Origin: Alnus glutinosa
Taxonomy: Eukaryota; Streptophyta; Magnoliopsida; Fagales; Betulaceae
Reading direction: 5' to 3'
NCBI RefSeq assembly: GCF_958979055.1
Contig: NC_084888.1
Location: forward strand, 37,405,804 to 37,469,803
DNA length: 64,000 nt
Within the stretch, counting starts at the first letter, position 1; each line of letters starts with the position of its first letter. The notes under the pieces are model-generated. The model searched no databases. It was not told where the DNA came from and worked only from the letters and a program-made list of their open reading frames with translations. Of the stretch, positions 20,928 through 32,530 are shown piece by piece. Both the position numbers and the translations under genes were made by a program.

Positions 20928-22322
20928 ATAACAAACAGAGAGATAGAGAGAGAAACAGAAGGTGAAAACGAAACGTATTTAATATTGAGGGGGTGGTGGA
21001 AAAGTATGCAGGGGATTAGTTTTCTTTTTGGAGCTTTCAGGTTGGCAATCTTATCTGGTTTTCATGGAAAAATTCTGAGATCTCTGAGCCAAAAACTACA
21101 AATAAAAAAGGGTTTTAGATTTGGGTTTATTGGTTTTTCTTTTTTTTTAGGTTGGCCTGGAGGCTGGAGGCCGTGCAAGATCAGGCCTCATATGGGCCTA
21201 GTTGTTTTTTTTTTTTTTTGAAAGCGGCCTAGTTGTTTGTATAAACTACTATAACGTGAAAAGACTGGCCTTATAATCTCATTTTTTTTTTTCCTTTTTT
21301 TTTTTTTCGTCTATTTTTAGAGTAACACTAAAAATTACATTTTTAACCCTATAAATAACATTTTTATTTTATCACTATCTCACTTTGCTGCCGTGACAGT
21401 GCTAATCGCATTTTTTTTTTTTTTTTGAAGAAAGTTTAAATAGCATACTCTTGTCCTTCTATCATACAACTTTTTTTAAAAATCAGTAATTGAACCGACA
21501 TTTAATTTTTATTGCCAATTCACCATTGGAATTTTTTTTCCTTTTTCTTTTTCTTTAAACAAGGGTTGATCTAAGGGTGAATTAACAATGTCGTGTCAGC
21601 ATAGTAAAATATTAGTGATTTGATATTAATGTAGTAAATAACATTATTCCTTTATAAGACATACTTTTAGCATGTGGCTCTCTATAAGGCTACACTATGC
21701 CTTTTTAGTTTTCACCAATAAAACCTGGTTTAGAAATTTAGAATGACCTTTTTTTTTTTTTTAATATTGCTAAGGGTATTATAACTTTTACTACAAATTT
21801 CTTATAAACTAGTGTGACAATTCACATGACACTTGACACGCTAGCCACTAAAAATGCTGTCATATGGTTATTCACATGGTATTTATTACATTTACAAAGT
21901 AACACGGTAGTTTACGTAACACCCATTTTCATAAAATATGAACTACAGATTTTGTAAGGAGTAGTACCACAAGCTTTTTTCTCTTTGTGTTTCCCCTTCT
22001 TTTCTATTTTCAAATTCATTCATTAACAAGATTTAAAAATAAAATAAATAAATAATAATAATTAAAAAAAAAAAAACAGGAAACCCAAATCCACTGCTTT
22101 CTGTGGTGCGAGCCTGGGCGTATCATGCCAGACTGGGCTTGACTTATTGTAAGATTTGCTAAATAGCAACGATGACAGAGGCCCAGTTTTTAAGCCCTTT
22201 CTTAGAATGCTCAATGTCATATTTGAGCTACCCATCACATGCATGCTATTTTTGGAACTAATTTTTATCCAAAGATATTTGTCTTTAATGGGAGGATTAG
22301 CATTTAGCAATGCTATACACGG
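20928..22322. other. Promoter side of the Sel1 gene, then repeat-poor AT-rich spacer
   Basis: 20928-20970 is a GA-rich leader (CT-rich on the coding strand). 21000-22300 has many T-runs and no coding signal I can support. Confidence 0.5.
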
Positions 22323-22895
22323 TAGGGGTGTGCACGGAGTGGGGCGGATTTTCACCCTTTTTGCCCCTGCCCCGCACCCCTGCGGGTTGCGAAAATCGCA
22401 CCCGCGCACCGCACAAAAAAGTCAAAATTTGTGCGGTGCGGGAGTGATGCGGGGCAGAGGGTGCGGGTTGCGCAGGGCGTGGTGGTTGGAAACCTGGATC
22501 TAGAAAGCTAGACTTTCTCAAGAACCAAACAAGAAAATCAGATTCAATTTATTCAAACAAATCACTGGAAATTAGTGAAATCACATACCAGCCTTAAAGA
22601 GCGTCATCAACGATCTTCCCGCCGTTCCCGATTTCCTCGCCAACCTTGCTTTGGAGCTTCATGACGTCCCCACAGGACCGGCAACTCGGCAAGGCCTATT
22701 AAGCTCTCCAATCTCCATGGTCGACATCTCTTCCCAAAGAAGAGATGGGAAGAAGCCTGTAGAACTGCAGTAATATTTCATGTTGTTGAGTGAAAAAGTA
22801 ATAGAATCAAACAACGTGACAAGATCAGAAGGAAAATAAGACTGAAGAAATTAAGGAAGAAAGATTATACAAGAGGGAAGAAAGAAATGAAAAAA

Positions 22896-22934
<39 letters not shown>

Positions 22935-23086
22935 GATGCGATGCCAGGCAAGTATAAGGGTAGGGTTTCTTTTCTAGGGTTTTCTTACGTAGGGCGGGGC
23001 GGGTCCCCGATTTTTTTTACAACCAAGACCCACAATCCGCCCACCCCTAGGGGCGGGGGAGTCGGGGTGGGTTCTGCCCACTCCTA
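22323..23086 (+). mobile_element. hAT-like non-autonomous element, 764 bp
   Basis: Ends TAGGGGTGTGCACGGAGTGG and, reversed, TAGGAGTGGGCAGAACCC. Flanks ATACACGG (22315-22322) and ATACATGA (23087-23094) agree at 6 of 8. GC-rich GGGGCGG subterminal repeats. The interior 22590-22760 reads as an open, higher-GC stretch (LPAVPDFLANLALELHDVP) that could be captured host sequence, but I do not recognise the source. Confidence 0.75.
22896..22933 (+). repeat. Run of 38 consecutive G
   Basis: Inside the hAT-like element, directly before GTGATGCGATGCC. Counted from the sequence. It could form quadruplexes or be a base-calling or assembly artefact. Confidence 0.9.
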
Positions 23087-23639
23087 ATACATGATACACC
23101 ACACTCTTATTTCATTTTTATCGTACTTTGTTGATGTGACATTTCAATCAATTTTTGTGTCTTTTTTTGTTAAAAAAAAAAAAGAAAGAAAAAAAAAGAG
23201 CTAATTAGCAGTATTATGTTAGTAAAGCATGATAGTTCACCTGACATTCGATGGAATAACTTTCATTGTAATTTCAATATCTCAACAAAATCACAACAAG
23301 AAATTACTTCAAGGCATAGACATGGACTCCCTTGATGAACGTTTTAAGTACTATTTGAGATAGTTCGTAGCGTTGGAATATTCATTTAAATAATTTAAGT
23401 TCATCGTTTTTACCGGCTTAAGTTTTTTTAACACGTGGTGATTTAACATGTTATCAAAGTAAATGTTTTGAATTCAAACATTTTCTCTTAAATTCACATT
23501 CTATTTCAATTAAATAATTTTATGTCTTTAAACTCACTTAGTAAATAAGAGTTTGAATTCATATGTAAGGAAGAGTGTTAGAATATTTAATTAAATAATT
23601 AAATTACCATTTTTATTCTGCTAAAGTTGTGATTTAACA
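23087..23639. other. AT-rich spacer with a SINE-like piece
   Basis: 23390-23560 has a degenerate tRNA-like motif (ACATGTTATCAAAG, then TTTGAATTCAAAC) similar in layout to the intron repeat at 4690. No gene seen. Confidence 0.35.
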
Positions 23640-23651
23640 AGATTTTCTCTC

Positions 23652-24480
23652 AAAATAATTTCTACATAGATATAAATGGAAGATGAAAAAGCTCTAGTTT
23701 TTCCTCTAGTTTTTTCCTTTGTGAGCAAAGGTCTTTTTTGAGCATGATAAGGGAGGAGGATGTGGTAGGTTTTGTTTTGTGAATAAGTCTTCTTCTCTCT
23801 TTGGGTGTCATCGACATCTGAAGTGGTTTCAGGCTGGAGATGTTTTTTCTTTCGCTTGATAGGGTGTAATCAGAGGATGATTTCTCTCGATTTGCGGCGC
23901 CAGGTGTCTGATTTCTACCAGGATTTTGTGATTAGCCGCTGGTTTGACTGATTACATCAGAGACGAAATCGTGTGATGAAATCGCACACAACTCAGGAAT
24001 CGTTGGAGGCAATTTTCTTGGAGACCCAAAATGTGCACCAAACTGTTTTATAGTTATGGGAAGTGAGAGAAATGGTCCAGCTTTTGCATTTGTAGTTGTT
24101 TCATTTTTTGTTTGTCTTGTTGTTGTTTCCACTTAGCCTTTTGAGCTAATGGTGGAGTTGTTTACCCCTCGGATTGGTTGTTGGTGTGTTCTTTTGGCAG
24201 TTTGCTCAGTATTGATCAATCTAGTCATTGCTTTCAGTCCAAAATGTGTGATCGATTCCCAATTAAAGCAAAGGTTTATCTCACCGTAAATGCATCATTC
24301 TTTTTTGCTAGGTTTTTATTTGTAGTAGTGATGTCTGTATTGGTCTGAGTCTTTTGACTCAGGTGGAGTATTCCCCTGTTTGGGGGTATCTTGTGTACAC
24401 CTATATGGTGGTTTGGTCTGTACTCTTTTTTTGATCAATGAAAGATTTATTTTTCCTTAAAAAAAAAAAAAAAAAAAACT
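23652..24480 (+). mobile_element. Non-coding retroposon with poly-A tail and 12-bp TSD
   Basis: Flanked by AGATTTTCTCTC at 23640-23651 and 24481-24492 (perfect). Ends GATCAATGAAAGATTTATTTTTCCTT followed by 20 A (24459-24478), the look of an L1-type 3' end. No RT coding; a 5'-truncated LINE or LINE-mobilised RNA. Confidence 0.85.
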
Positions 24481-24492
24481 AGATTTTCTCTC

Positions 24493-25024
24493 TGAAATCA
24501 TAAAAAAACAAAAATTAGCCCAAGATTTTTTCAACAACGCGGAAGCTTTTCTCCCACTCTTACCAAACTTGGATTGTATTTGCCAAAGTAAATTATTGTC
24601 AATCAATTTAATGGACGTCGTTTTAGATAAGACATGGCCGGTGCTGCTGATTTTACAACGCAATGAGACGAAAAAGATTTGTTTTTGGATGAGCCTTTGA
24701 ATCGATCGTCAACACCTTTTCAAAAAGTCTTCTTTCTTTTCAACAAAAAAAGTGGTAGATTCTATTCAGACGTCGTTCTTAGCATAAAAATATTCCTCCA
24801 TCCTCTTAAACCCAAGTCCATTTTTCACAGTGTGGGCATATCTCTCTCATATATATATATATATATATAAATAATGTACTACTACTTCATGTTCGTCTTC
24901 TTATCATCATTACAAAAATAAAACAAACACAGCGTATTCAGGGTGGGATCTGATTTTACGGCATTTTTAATTTACACGGGCATTTCTTTAAGAGCATGTA
25001 GCTTTTTTATGCTCTAAATACAGA
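24493..25024. other. AT-rich spacer with (AT)n microsatellite at 24849-24869
   Basis: No gene or element boundaries recognised apart from the simple repeat. Confidence 0.5.
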
Positions 25025-25783
25025 TGTTAGTATAGTTTTCAGTATGATGTGAATTCGGTGCATCCTTTTAAGTTCTTCAGACTTTTTCAAGAATCCTGCA
25101 AAATCAACAAACTTAAGAGACTCTTCCAGAGGTCTCACTCCGATGCTCGAATCACCTTCTAATAGATAAAGTCTGCTTAATTCTTAAAAATTCAATCTAA
25201 ATTTACAACTGGGGTTGGGGCCTATTTATAGGTTGAATGATCTGCACCCTTACAGCTAGGCTTTCCTTATCAACCTCCAAGCGATCCTTGGCAACGAATT
25301 CGGGATTAGCCTAAATTTCGAATTTTCAGGGATTGGGCACTATCTCAAGAGATCTAAACCGTAACGTCTATCTTAGTTCGTGGGATGCTAATCCGAATTT
25401 TTTGAAATGTGGTTGATACCTGAGTTCCTGGAACATGCTTGTCCCATGCCTTAACTGACTTGATAACTGAGTTTCAGGGACAATCTTTCTTCGGCTTCGG
25501 TTGTCTAAGTTGAATCTTGGTCCCGAGACGTCAGCATTCCCGGGACCTAATCTAATTATACCTCATATCCCATATTCTCAAGACTAGCTGTCTAGTGTCT
25601 ATCTCTTGGGATATAACGTTTTCGAAAGTTCTGTTATTTCTCTTTTTTGAGCTTGTACTGACCTGATGGCCAGTCCGAATGCAATTATTTTCAACAACAA
25701 ATATCAATTTAATAAATTGAATATATATAAAAACCAAATTAAACGGACTTTACTCTAAAAATTATGGGTAGAAAGTGTTGACA
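25025..25783 (-). mobile_element. Possible solo LTR, gypsy-like
   Basis: On the minus strand it would start TGTCAACACTTTC and end ACTATACTAACA (TG...CA), with a core-promoter-like CCTATAAATAGGCCCC near 25225 and GC-rich ACGTCTCGGGACC upstream. I could not find a matching 5-bp duplication, so the boundaries are tentative. Confidence 0.4.
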
Positions 25784-26338
25784 ATGCCATTGGAAAATCT
25801 GTGTCCCTCTCGAGTAGGCACAGAAAGATTTATTTAAGTGCATGACGTAATTGATTTTAAGTGCGCATTGATTTTAAATAGGGATTTGATTATCTAAAAC
25901 AGAACCGTGATGTAAAATGTAAACAAGAAAAGGAATTTGATTGATTGAGTGATAGATTTCTTGAAACATCCCATCGTGACCTTAACTTATAGAGATTGAG
26001 ATCTTCAATAGTTTGTTGGACAATAATGGTTAAAAAAATCTACAATGCATCCTTCTCTTCAAATTGTTGAAGATATTCAATTCAACGTGTAATGAAATTA
26101 CTTTAGGAATTAAACTAAGAGTTCATTTGAAACGTAAATCACAAGTAAATTAAGAAATGCTTTTTTAAAAGTAATTTTAAATGTCAAATTACGATTTTAT
26201 CAAATATTTAAATACGTTTTAAAATCACAATTTTTGAAACTTAAAACCCAAATAAACCCTAAATATCTTACCTTTGTCAAATCATACCCTTTCTCAATAA
26301 TTGGTCGCAGTGCATAAGTTTTATTTTCAGAAAAATTA

Positions 26339-26718
26339 GAGCACTCACATTAGATTGTGTATATTTCAATCTAAAATAACTAATCAAAACTCATTTTATC
26401 TAGTTTAGCTAATGGGTTTTAAAAAGCACACTTCATCCGAATATCTATTCTTAACTCTATACTATTTTTTTATTCTTTTTATCTCTTTTCTACTTTTTAT
26501 CATTTTACTTTTTCACTTTTTGTATGTAGAAAACAATAAAATAATGGATAGATCGGTGAATAGTGCAACTCCACATGTAGAGTTGCACTATTCACAAATC
26601 TACCAAAACTCTATTTTAGATTTAGGATAGATAATCCAATGAAGAGGTGTTTTTGTGAGTTTGTTATCTATTATAGATTTAGATGGACTTTTACATGATC
26701 CAATGTGACAACTTAACT
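26339..26718 (+). mobile_element. Miniature element with internal hairpin
   Basis: Ends GAGCACTCACATTAGATTGTGTA and, reversed, TCACATTGGATCATGTAAAA (imperfect). The centre has the perfect inverted repeat GTGAATAGTGCAACTC / GAGTTGCACTATTCAC. PIF-like from the TTA-GAGCAC start, but TSD is not certain. Confidence 0.55.
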
Positions 26719-26939
26719 TTTAAAACTGTCAGTCATTTTGCAAGTAGCCTCACGAAGTCAATGCTTGGACTCTAGCCTTCAAAACCATAAAATAGTTTTA
26801 AAAATGCACATTTTATCGAAATATGTTTATAATACCCTTGCTACTTGTCATTTTTCAATTAAAAAATGAAAAAATATTATTAAAAAAAAAAAAAGAAAAA
26901 AGAAAATGGGAGCCACCCCCCTAGGGCATGCAACACTCA

Positions 26940-27112
26940 ACTGAAGAGGAGCCAGTTAGTTATACATGAGGGTATTTTTGTAATTTTACAGTGTAAAATT
27001 ACAAAAATACTCCCTGTATAACTATGTAAAATTACAAAAATACCCTTTTGTATAACTAATTGGCTCCTCTCAACTAGAGAGGATCCAGTTCCCTAGGGCT
27101 GGGGTGGCCATG
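26940..27112 (+). repeat. Long hairpin element (GAGGAGCCAGTTA family)
   Basis: GAGGAGCCAGTTAGTTATAC...GTAATTTTACA pairs with TAAAATTAC...GTATAACTAATTGGCTCCTC across about 45 bp per arm. An internal extra GTAAAATTACAAAAATA copy gives three tandem arm-type repeats. Outer ends CTCAACTGAAGAGGA / CAACTAGAGAGGATCC resemble 6236-6402. Confidence 0.7.
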
Positions 27113-27244
27113 AGCCACCCTCCAAACACTTTTTTTTTTTTTTCTTTTTGTTTTTTTTTTTTTGTTTTTAAAAAAAAAAGTAAAAAAAAAATAGTTTTTA
27201 AATTTTTTTTTAGTGGACTATTTAATCAATAATGACCTTGTTGC

Positions 27245-27377
27245 CAGAGGAGAGAGACTGTCTCGTTTTTTCTTCGTTTAGAGAGACAGTTTTTCTGTGA
27301 AGTTGGTTTCTCTGGGGGAGGGAGGCTCCCTCCTCCCGGTGGTGTTTTCTCTCCCTAGTTTCTTTGTGAACTAGGGT

Positions 27378-27424
<47 letters not shown>

Positions 27425-28305
27425 TCCCCTAGCTTGTTCCAGTAGAAGTTTTTTTGTTCCCCCGGTTAGTTTCCGGTGGTGTTGTTGTTCTCCTAGCTGT
27501 TGGGGCTATAGAGTTGGTTTATTTGTGTTGTGGTTGTTGTTTCTTCTTTTGTTTTGAACAGATTCATTTCGTTTTCAGTCGTTTTCGGGAGTGACTTTCG
27601 TTCGTGTTTTTTCTGGCTTTCATTTGAGTTAGATCTACATGGTTTCGCTGGAGATCTTACGACACGACCCCCCCCCCCCCCCCCCGTGCTGTTCGCCGTC
27701 AACCTCTGATCCTGCCGTCTCTTCCTTCGGCTGTGTTGTACCTCCACGCTCGGAACGTGGCTTGCACGCGCCGAAAGGGCTTCCGCGTATGGGCCGCGTG
27801 CCTCCTTTCTGGTCGGTTGGATTGTGCTTTCGGGATGGTTTGTTGACTGTTTGCAGCTGGGGTGGCTCAACGCTCCGCTGTTTGAGTGGTCCCTCCTCTT
27901 GCCGGCTTCGATTTGTTCTGTGTTTCTACTGTATATTCTTGCCTCTTTCACAGTGTACTATTGTAATGGGCTAAAAATTGCTTGGGCATTTAGGTTGCTT
28001 GGTAGCTAGACCACGCCCTTTCACTTTAGGAGGGTTGTTCTTCATTGTTTTAGAAAGGGTCATTTGTTTTGTTCTTGCATTTTTAGCTTGTTGTTTTAGT
28101 AACTGTTTTAAGTTAGGCTTGTTCCTAACTTGGTAATTAGGGATTCTTCATCTCTTCTCACCACCTTATGCCTTCGGGCTTCTGCTGTATCTTTGGGGCT
28201 GCCTTCGGGCTGTTGTAATTGGGGCTGCGTTGATGCCTTCGGGCAGCTGTAGATGCCGTCTGGCTTTTATGATATGTAAGATTGGTCCCCGTTCAAAAAA
28301 TAAAA
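27245..28305 (+). mobile_element. Non-coding retroposon with A-rich tail and 17-bp TSD
   Basis: AATAATGACCTTGTTGC at 27228-27244 is repeated exactly at 28306-28322, next to an A-rich tail (CAAAAAATAAAA). The 3' part repeats TGCCTTCGGGC several times (28168-28260). Contains a 42-T run (27382-27423) and an 18-C run (27668-27685). No recognisable protein; LINE-mobilised. Confidence 0.88.
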
Positions 28306-28322
28306 AATAATGACCTTGTTGC

Positions 28323-30150
28323 GCATCACAAAAATCTTTTATGAAAAGCACAGGAAATTTTCTATAAAATTTTTTACAATCTAAATCTCCATTGCCAATG
28401 CACTCCCTTTTTGCCTAGGACGACTTCAAGACCATGCGATGTTCATTGCTCTGCACCTCCATCGTCAGACACTGCGATGGTAATTCTTTAGAGGCTCTAA
28501 TCTAGTCATTATTTGTGTTATCTTTTCTATCGTGCCTTTCAAGTTCTCGTCTTGTCGTTTCAAATAGTTATTTCTCCGAATCAGAATTTTTTAAATTATT
28601 TATTCTCAAATTTAAATATATAATTGTAAAAAATCACTTAAATAATTCATTTGACCCGATAAATAATTAGGCAACTCAATTTTTATTTAGTCAGGTGAGT
28701 TTATAATTATAAGTGATCTTTTACAATCACCTGTTTAAATTCTCTCAAATTTTTCAAATCACTAATCTTTTGTGTTATTTCAAACCGTCATTTTCTATGC
28801 CCCTTTATCGGTTTGTGTGCCAAGAAGCTTTTGGACTTGTTCATTTATTTGGCCTATACCTAGATTTTTTTTATTTTTTTTATTTTTTTTATTTTTTGGT
28901 ACTCTTGCACTATTATGTTTGTAATTGTACTTGATATTTGTTGTGGTGTCTCCTCTCCTCATTTTGTATTCTGTTTTTTTTTTTTTTAATTATCATTATT
29001 ATTTATTAAAAATAATGACTAGAACGTGTTTGAGAATGTGTTTAAAAGCTTAAAATATGCTTTTAGTGTAAAAAGTTGTACCGGTCTGGTAAAAAAATTT
29101 ACTTATTTTTTGCTCTTAAAAAAAAAGGTTTTATTTACGTAATCCCAATACAAAAAAGTAAAAACTTGTGAGCTGTGAATTGACACGTCTATCAGTCTCC
29201 CCATTTTGCTTAACTGTATATATATATATTAAAATTAATTAAGAATGGTAGAAAATTCATAGAAAATGACGTGTCAAGTTGAATTCGGATATAAAACGAA
29301 CAAACTCCCCTCAAACCTTTCCACCATAAAAGTAATCGAAACGACAAATCTTAAGAGTAGTCATTAATCAATTTTCTGTGCATGTCGTATTAGATGTAGA
29401 CTTTCTACTCTCTTTTTCTTTTTTAATTCAATGGAAGAAAATAAAAATGTTGAAGTCTATTTCCAACCTTTTTGAACAAAACTTTGTGAATTCCACAGTA
29501 ATCGAACAAAAAAAAAAAAAAAAAAGAGTAAAAGTGAAAGTCATTAGAAACAAAAAGTTGCTGTTCCAGCACCTCAAACCACGTCTACTTTTCACACATG
29601 TATGCATCACTTTATGTTGGTTGATTTCCTGATGATTCTGAGCTTTTTTATTTTTTTTATTATTTTTTTAAAATTATTCCAATCCATTTAATTTGTTCCG
29701 TAATATAGGAACCCAAATGCTTTTATGCTCCTTGGATGCTCTTCTTTTCCACTTTTTCCTTTTCTCTCTCGGTTGTGTTTTGTGTTTTTTTTTCAAGGAA
29801 TCTTTAGGGAAGCTGGAATGATATTTGCTAGAGGGATGAGGCTTAGGTTCCGCATATCGATCTTCGTGTGGCCAACATGGCAACATTCCTTTCTTTTCAA
29901 ATAAAATCTTGTTTAAGAATATACGTCTTGAAGAGCATATTTTTATCCTTTTGGACCATAATCTTATTAATATTGTTCGAAAACAACAGCAACACACCAA
30001 AAAAAAAGAAAAAAAAAAAAAAAGAAAGAAAGAGACTGCCAAAAGATGAACATTGCTTTTTTTTTTTTTTAATTTTTAATTTTTAAATCTTGATGTGGGT
30101 AATAACAGCCTCCAAGGCAATATTTCTGAGGTGAGATTCTTGACGAACAT
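28323..30150. other. AT-rich intergenic DNA
   Basis: No gene seen. 29168-29870 is collinear with 32700-33690 (see findings). Short A/T runs at 29510-29525 and 30000-30025. Confidence 0.5.
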
Positions 30151-30499
30151 TGCTTCATAGGCTGTTGTTGTCCCTTTACAAGCCACAAGACCAGGCCTTT
30201 ACATTTATTTCTCTATCTTCATGTGTTCTTCATCTTATTATAGGACACAGAAAAAACAAAACAAACAATGAAGCTTCTTCTAATCCTTGTTTTGCTGTTT
30301 CTTTTTCTCCACGAGTTACCCATTTTTATTGGTTCCACACTACACCCTCTTGTTCCCCCCATATCAGCCTCTGTTTCCACACCAGCACTCTCACCCGTTT
30401 TCTCCAATTTCCACATCAATGGCTGCTTTCTCCCCAGGCACTGTAGTATTACCGTGTTCGATCTTCATGGCCATTGATACTTGTTTTCAGATGGGTCAT

Positions 30500-30592
30500 G
30501 GGTCGTTAGTCTCTGTGATGCTGAGTTCAAATCAATTTTCCGGTCAAATCCCGGCAACAATGGGTGGATTGAAGAAACTAAGCAGTTTTTAA
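30500..30592 (+). pseudogene. Leucine-rich-repeat gene scrap
   Basis: About 30 codons reading SLVSVMLSSNQFSGQIPATM then GGLKKLSSF and a stop, the consensus of a plant extracellular LRR (LxxNxFSGxIPxxxGxLxxL). A TTTTCAG acceptor-like site precedes it. Upstream 30268-30477 has a separate hydrophobic signal-like frame (MKLLLILVLLFLFL), not in the same frame. Probably a remnant of an LRR receptor-type gene. Confidence 0.55.
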
Positions 30593-31164
30593 ATTTTTTA
30601 ATTTTATAATAGAATAATAAAATAATAATATTTTTAAATGCAACATTTAAAATGATATCGTTTTTAACCTGAGTTGTGGATGCTTACGTGGACAAACGAT
30701 GACTCACCCTAACGAAAGTTAGAAAAACGGATGAGAAAATGACGGAAGGATCTCTTTCTCTTTCAAATTCGCAAAAAAATTAAGCACTAAATATTGATTT
30801 TTAAAAAATAAAAGATCCAATGGAAATGATGCTTCAATTCAGAAATTTATCAGACATTTTCTGTTAAATTTTTTACCAACGGGTTAAGCAAATTGTTACA
30901 GTTTCTTTCCCATTTCATGCCATAAACAAGTTTTGCAAAAGCTTACGTGTCTCTCATTTTCTATAGGGCATTAGTTTCCATCTACTTTTACCTACAATCT
31001 TGTCGATATTTATTAAAGACAGGATGGAATAACTGTTTAATTCCTGTTCCAAAAGCAATAATGAGCCGACTACTCCATTACCAAGTTTGAAAACATTTTG
31101 TGTACTCAATGCAACAAAGATTTACACCTGCAACAAGTAGACCTGGGACCGTGGGGGACGTTAG

Positions 31165-31776
31165 AAAATTGCCTTGCACAGCAATTTTGACACACAAGGC
31201 TAAGAACATGCCACGTAAATCCCTTCTTAAAATTTTAATTTTTAACCAAAATTTAACCACTTTTTTTTTTTCTTTTTCTTTTTCTTTTTTATTCCCTTTC
31301 TCCCCCACTCTCCCGCATCTTCTTTTTCTTCATCTCTCTCTAGTACCCCCACTTTCTTGCCCTTACTCCTTCTCGCCGGACCTCCATCTAAGAAAATCAG
31401 GGCTGAAGAACGTGCCACTTAAACTCCTTGTTAAATTTTTATTTTTAAACCAAAATTTAACCACTTTTTTTCTTTTTCTATTTTTTTTTAAGCCACTTTC
31501 TGGCTTTTTATTCCCTTTCTCCCTCACACTTCTGCATGTTCTTCTTCTTCTTCATTTCTCTCGATCTCTACCCCCATTTTCTTGCCCTTACTCCTTCTCG
31601 CCAGACATCCACATAAGAAAATCAAAAAGAAAAACTTGCAAAAGAGTGGGGGAGAAAGGTAATAAAAAAAGAACAAAAGTGGTTAAATTTTGGTTAAAAA
31701 TTAAAATTTTAAGAAGGGATTTACGTGGCATGTTCTTAGAGCCTTGTGAGTCAAAACTGCTGTCCACGGGGATTTT
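31165..31776 (+). mobile_element. Foldback element with long terminal inverted repeats
   Basis: 31193-31255 (ACACAAGGCTAAGAACATGCCACG...) is repeated inverted at about 31680-31752, nearly perfect over 60-70 bp; outer parts (ACAGCAATTTTGAC) also pair. Inside is a direct duplication of arm plus CT-rich segment (31210-31380 and 31415-31620, both ending TTGCCCTTACTCCTTCTCGCC). TSD not found. Explains the long open frame across it. Confidence 0.8.
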
Positions 31777-32180
31777 GATCCGATCGGCATCTTCTTCGTT
31801 TCAAGTGATATGGAGAATTGAAAGGCTATCAGACCAAATGTACAGTGACGATTCAAGAATCTTATGAGTTATGACACAACATAGGATCCCTCACTAAAGT
31901 CAAGGAATAAATTCTAAGCTTACTTGTGCTAAAAAAGACATTATCAACTTGCTTATTAATTATAAAGACTCTCGTTAATCAAGATGCTACAAGTAAAGCG
32001 AATGGAATTAACTTAACTTTCTTAACGCATTAGGATTTATGGTTTGAGTCCTACTAGATCCACAACCTTAATTGCCTGAGTTTGTGTTCTCTCTTTAAAG
32101 ATGGTCGGGTGGGCACTCGGTATATCACGTCCCAAAAAGGAATTAATAAAGAACTTTGATTTCTCATCATTTTGACCAAT
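31777..32180. other. Spacer with no recognised feature
   Basis: AT-rich; nothing supportable. Confidence 0.4.
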
Positions 32181-32530
32181 CATATTTATATAGGGTTTGT
32201 CTTCGTGCTTTAATTGTGGGTTATCTTTGTCTTAAGAATAGAGGCGATCACTTAAGACTTTGAGACGGGTGAGGGGGATGTATCGAGTCATTATTGTCGC
32301 CATTATCTTTTTCCCTAAATTTGTCTTGCTCAATATGTTACCAAGCGCCTGTAATCATATTTATATAGGGTTTGTCTTCGTGCTTTAATTGTGGGTTATC
32401 TTTGTCTTAAGAACAGAGGCGATCACTTAAGACTTTGAGACGGATGAGGGGGATATATCGAGTCATTATTGTCACCATTATCTTTTTCCTTAAATTTGTC
32501 TTGCTCAATATGTTACCAAGCGCCTGTAAT
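32181..32530 (+). repeat. Tandem repeat, 2 x 175 bp
   Basis: 32181-32355 and 32356-32530 both start CATATTTATATAGGGTTTG and differ at only a few positions; the first 7 bases recur at 32531. Non-coding. Confidence 0.95.

Noticed and set aside
27493..27974. 152- and 111-codon frames in the retroposon
   Set aside because: Low-complexity, depend on the poly-C run, and lie in a tailed non-coding retroposon.
31100..31867. 255-codon open frame on the plus strand
   Set aside because: It spans both arms of the foldback element and low-complexity F/S/L-rich sequence; no family pattern and explained by inverted repeats.
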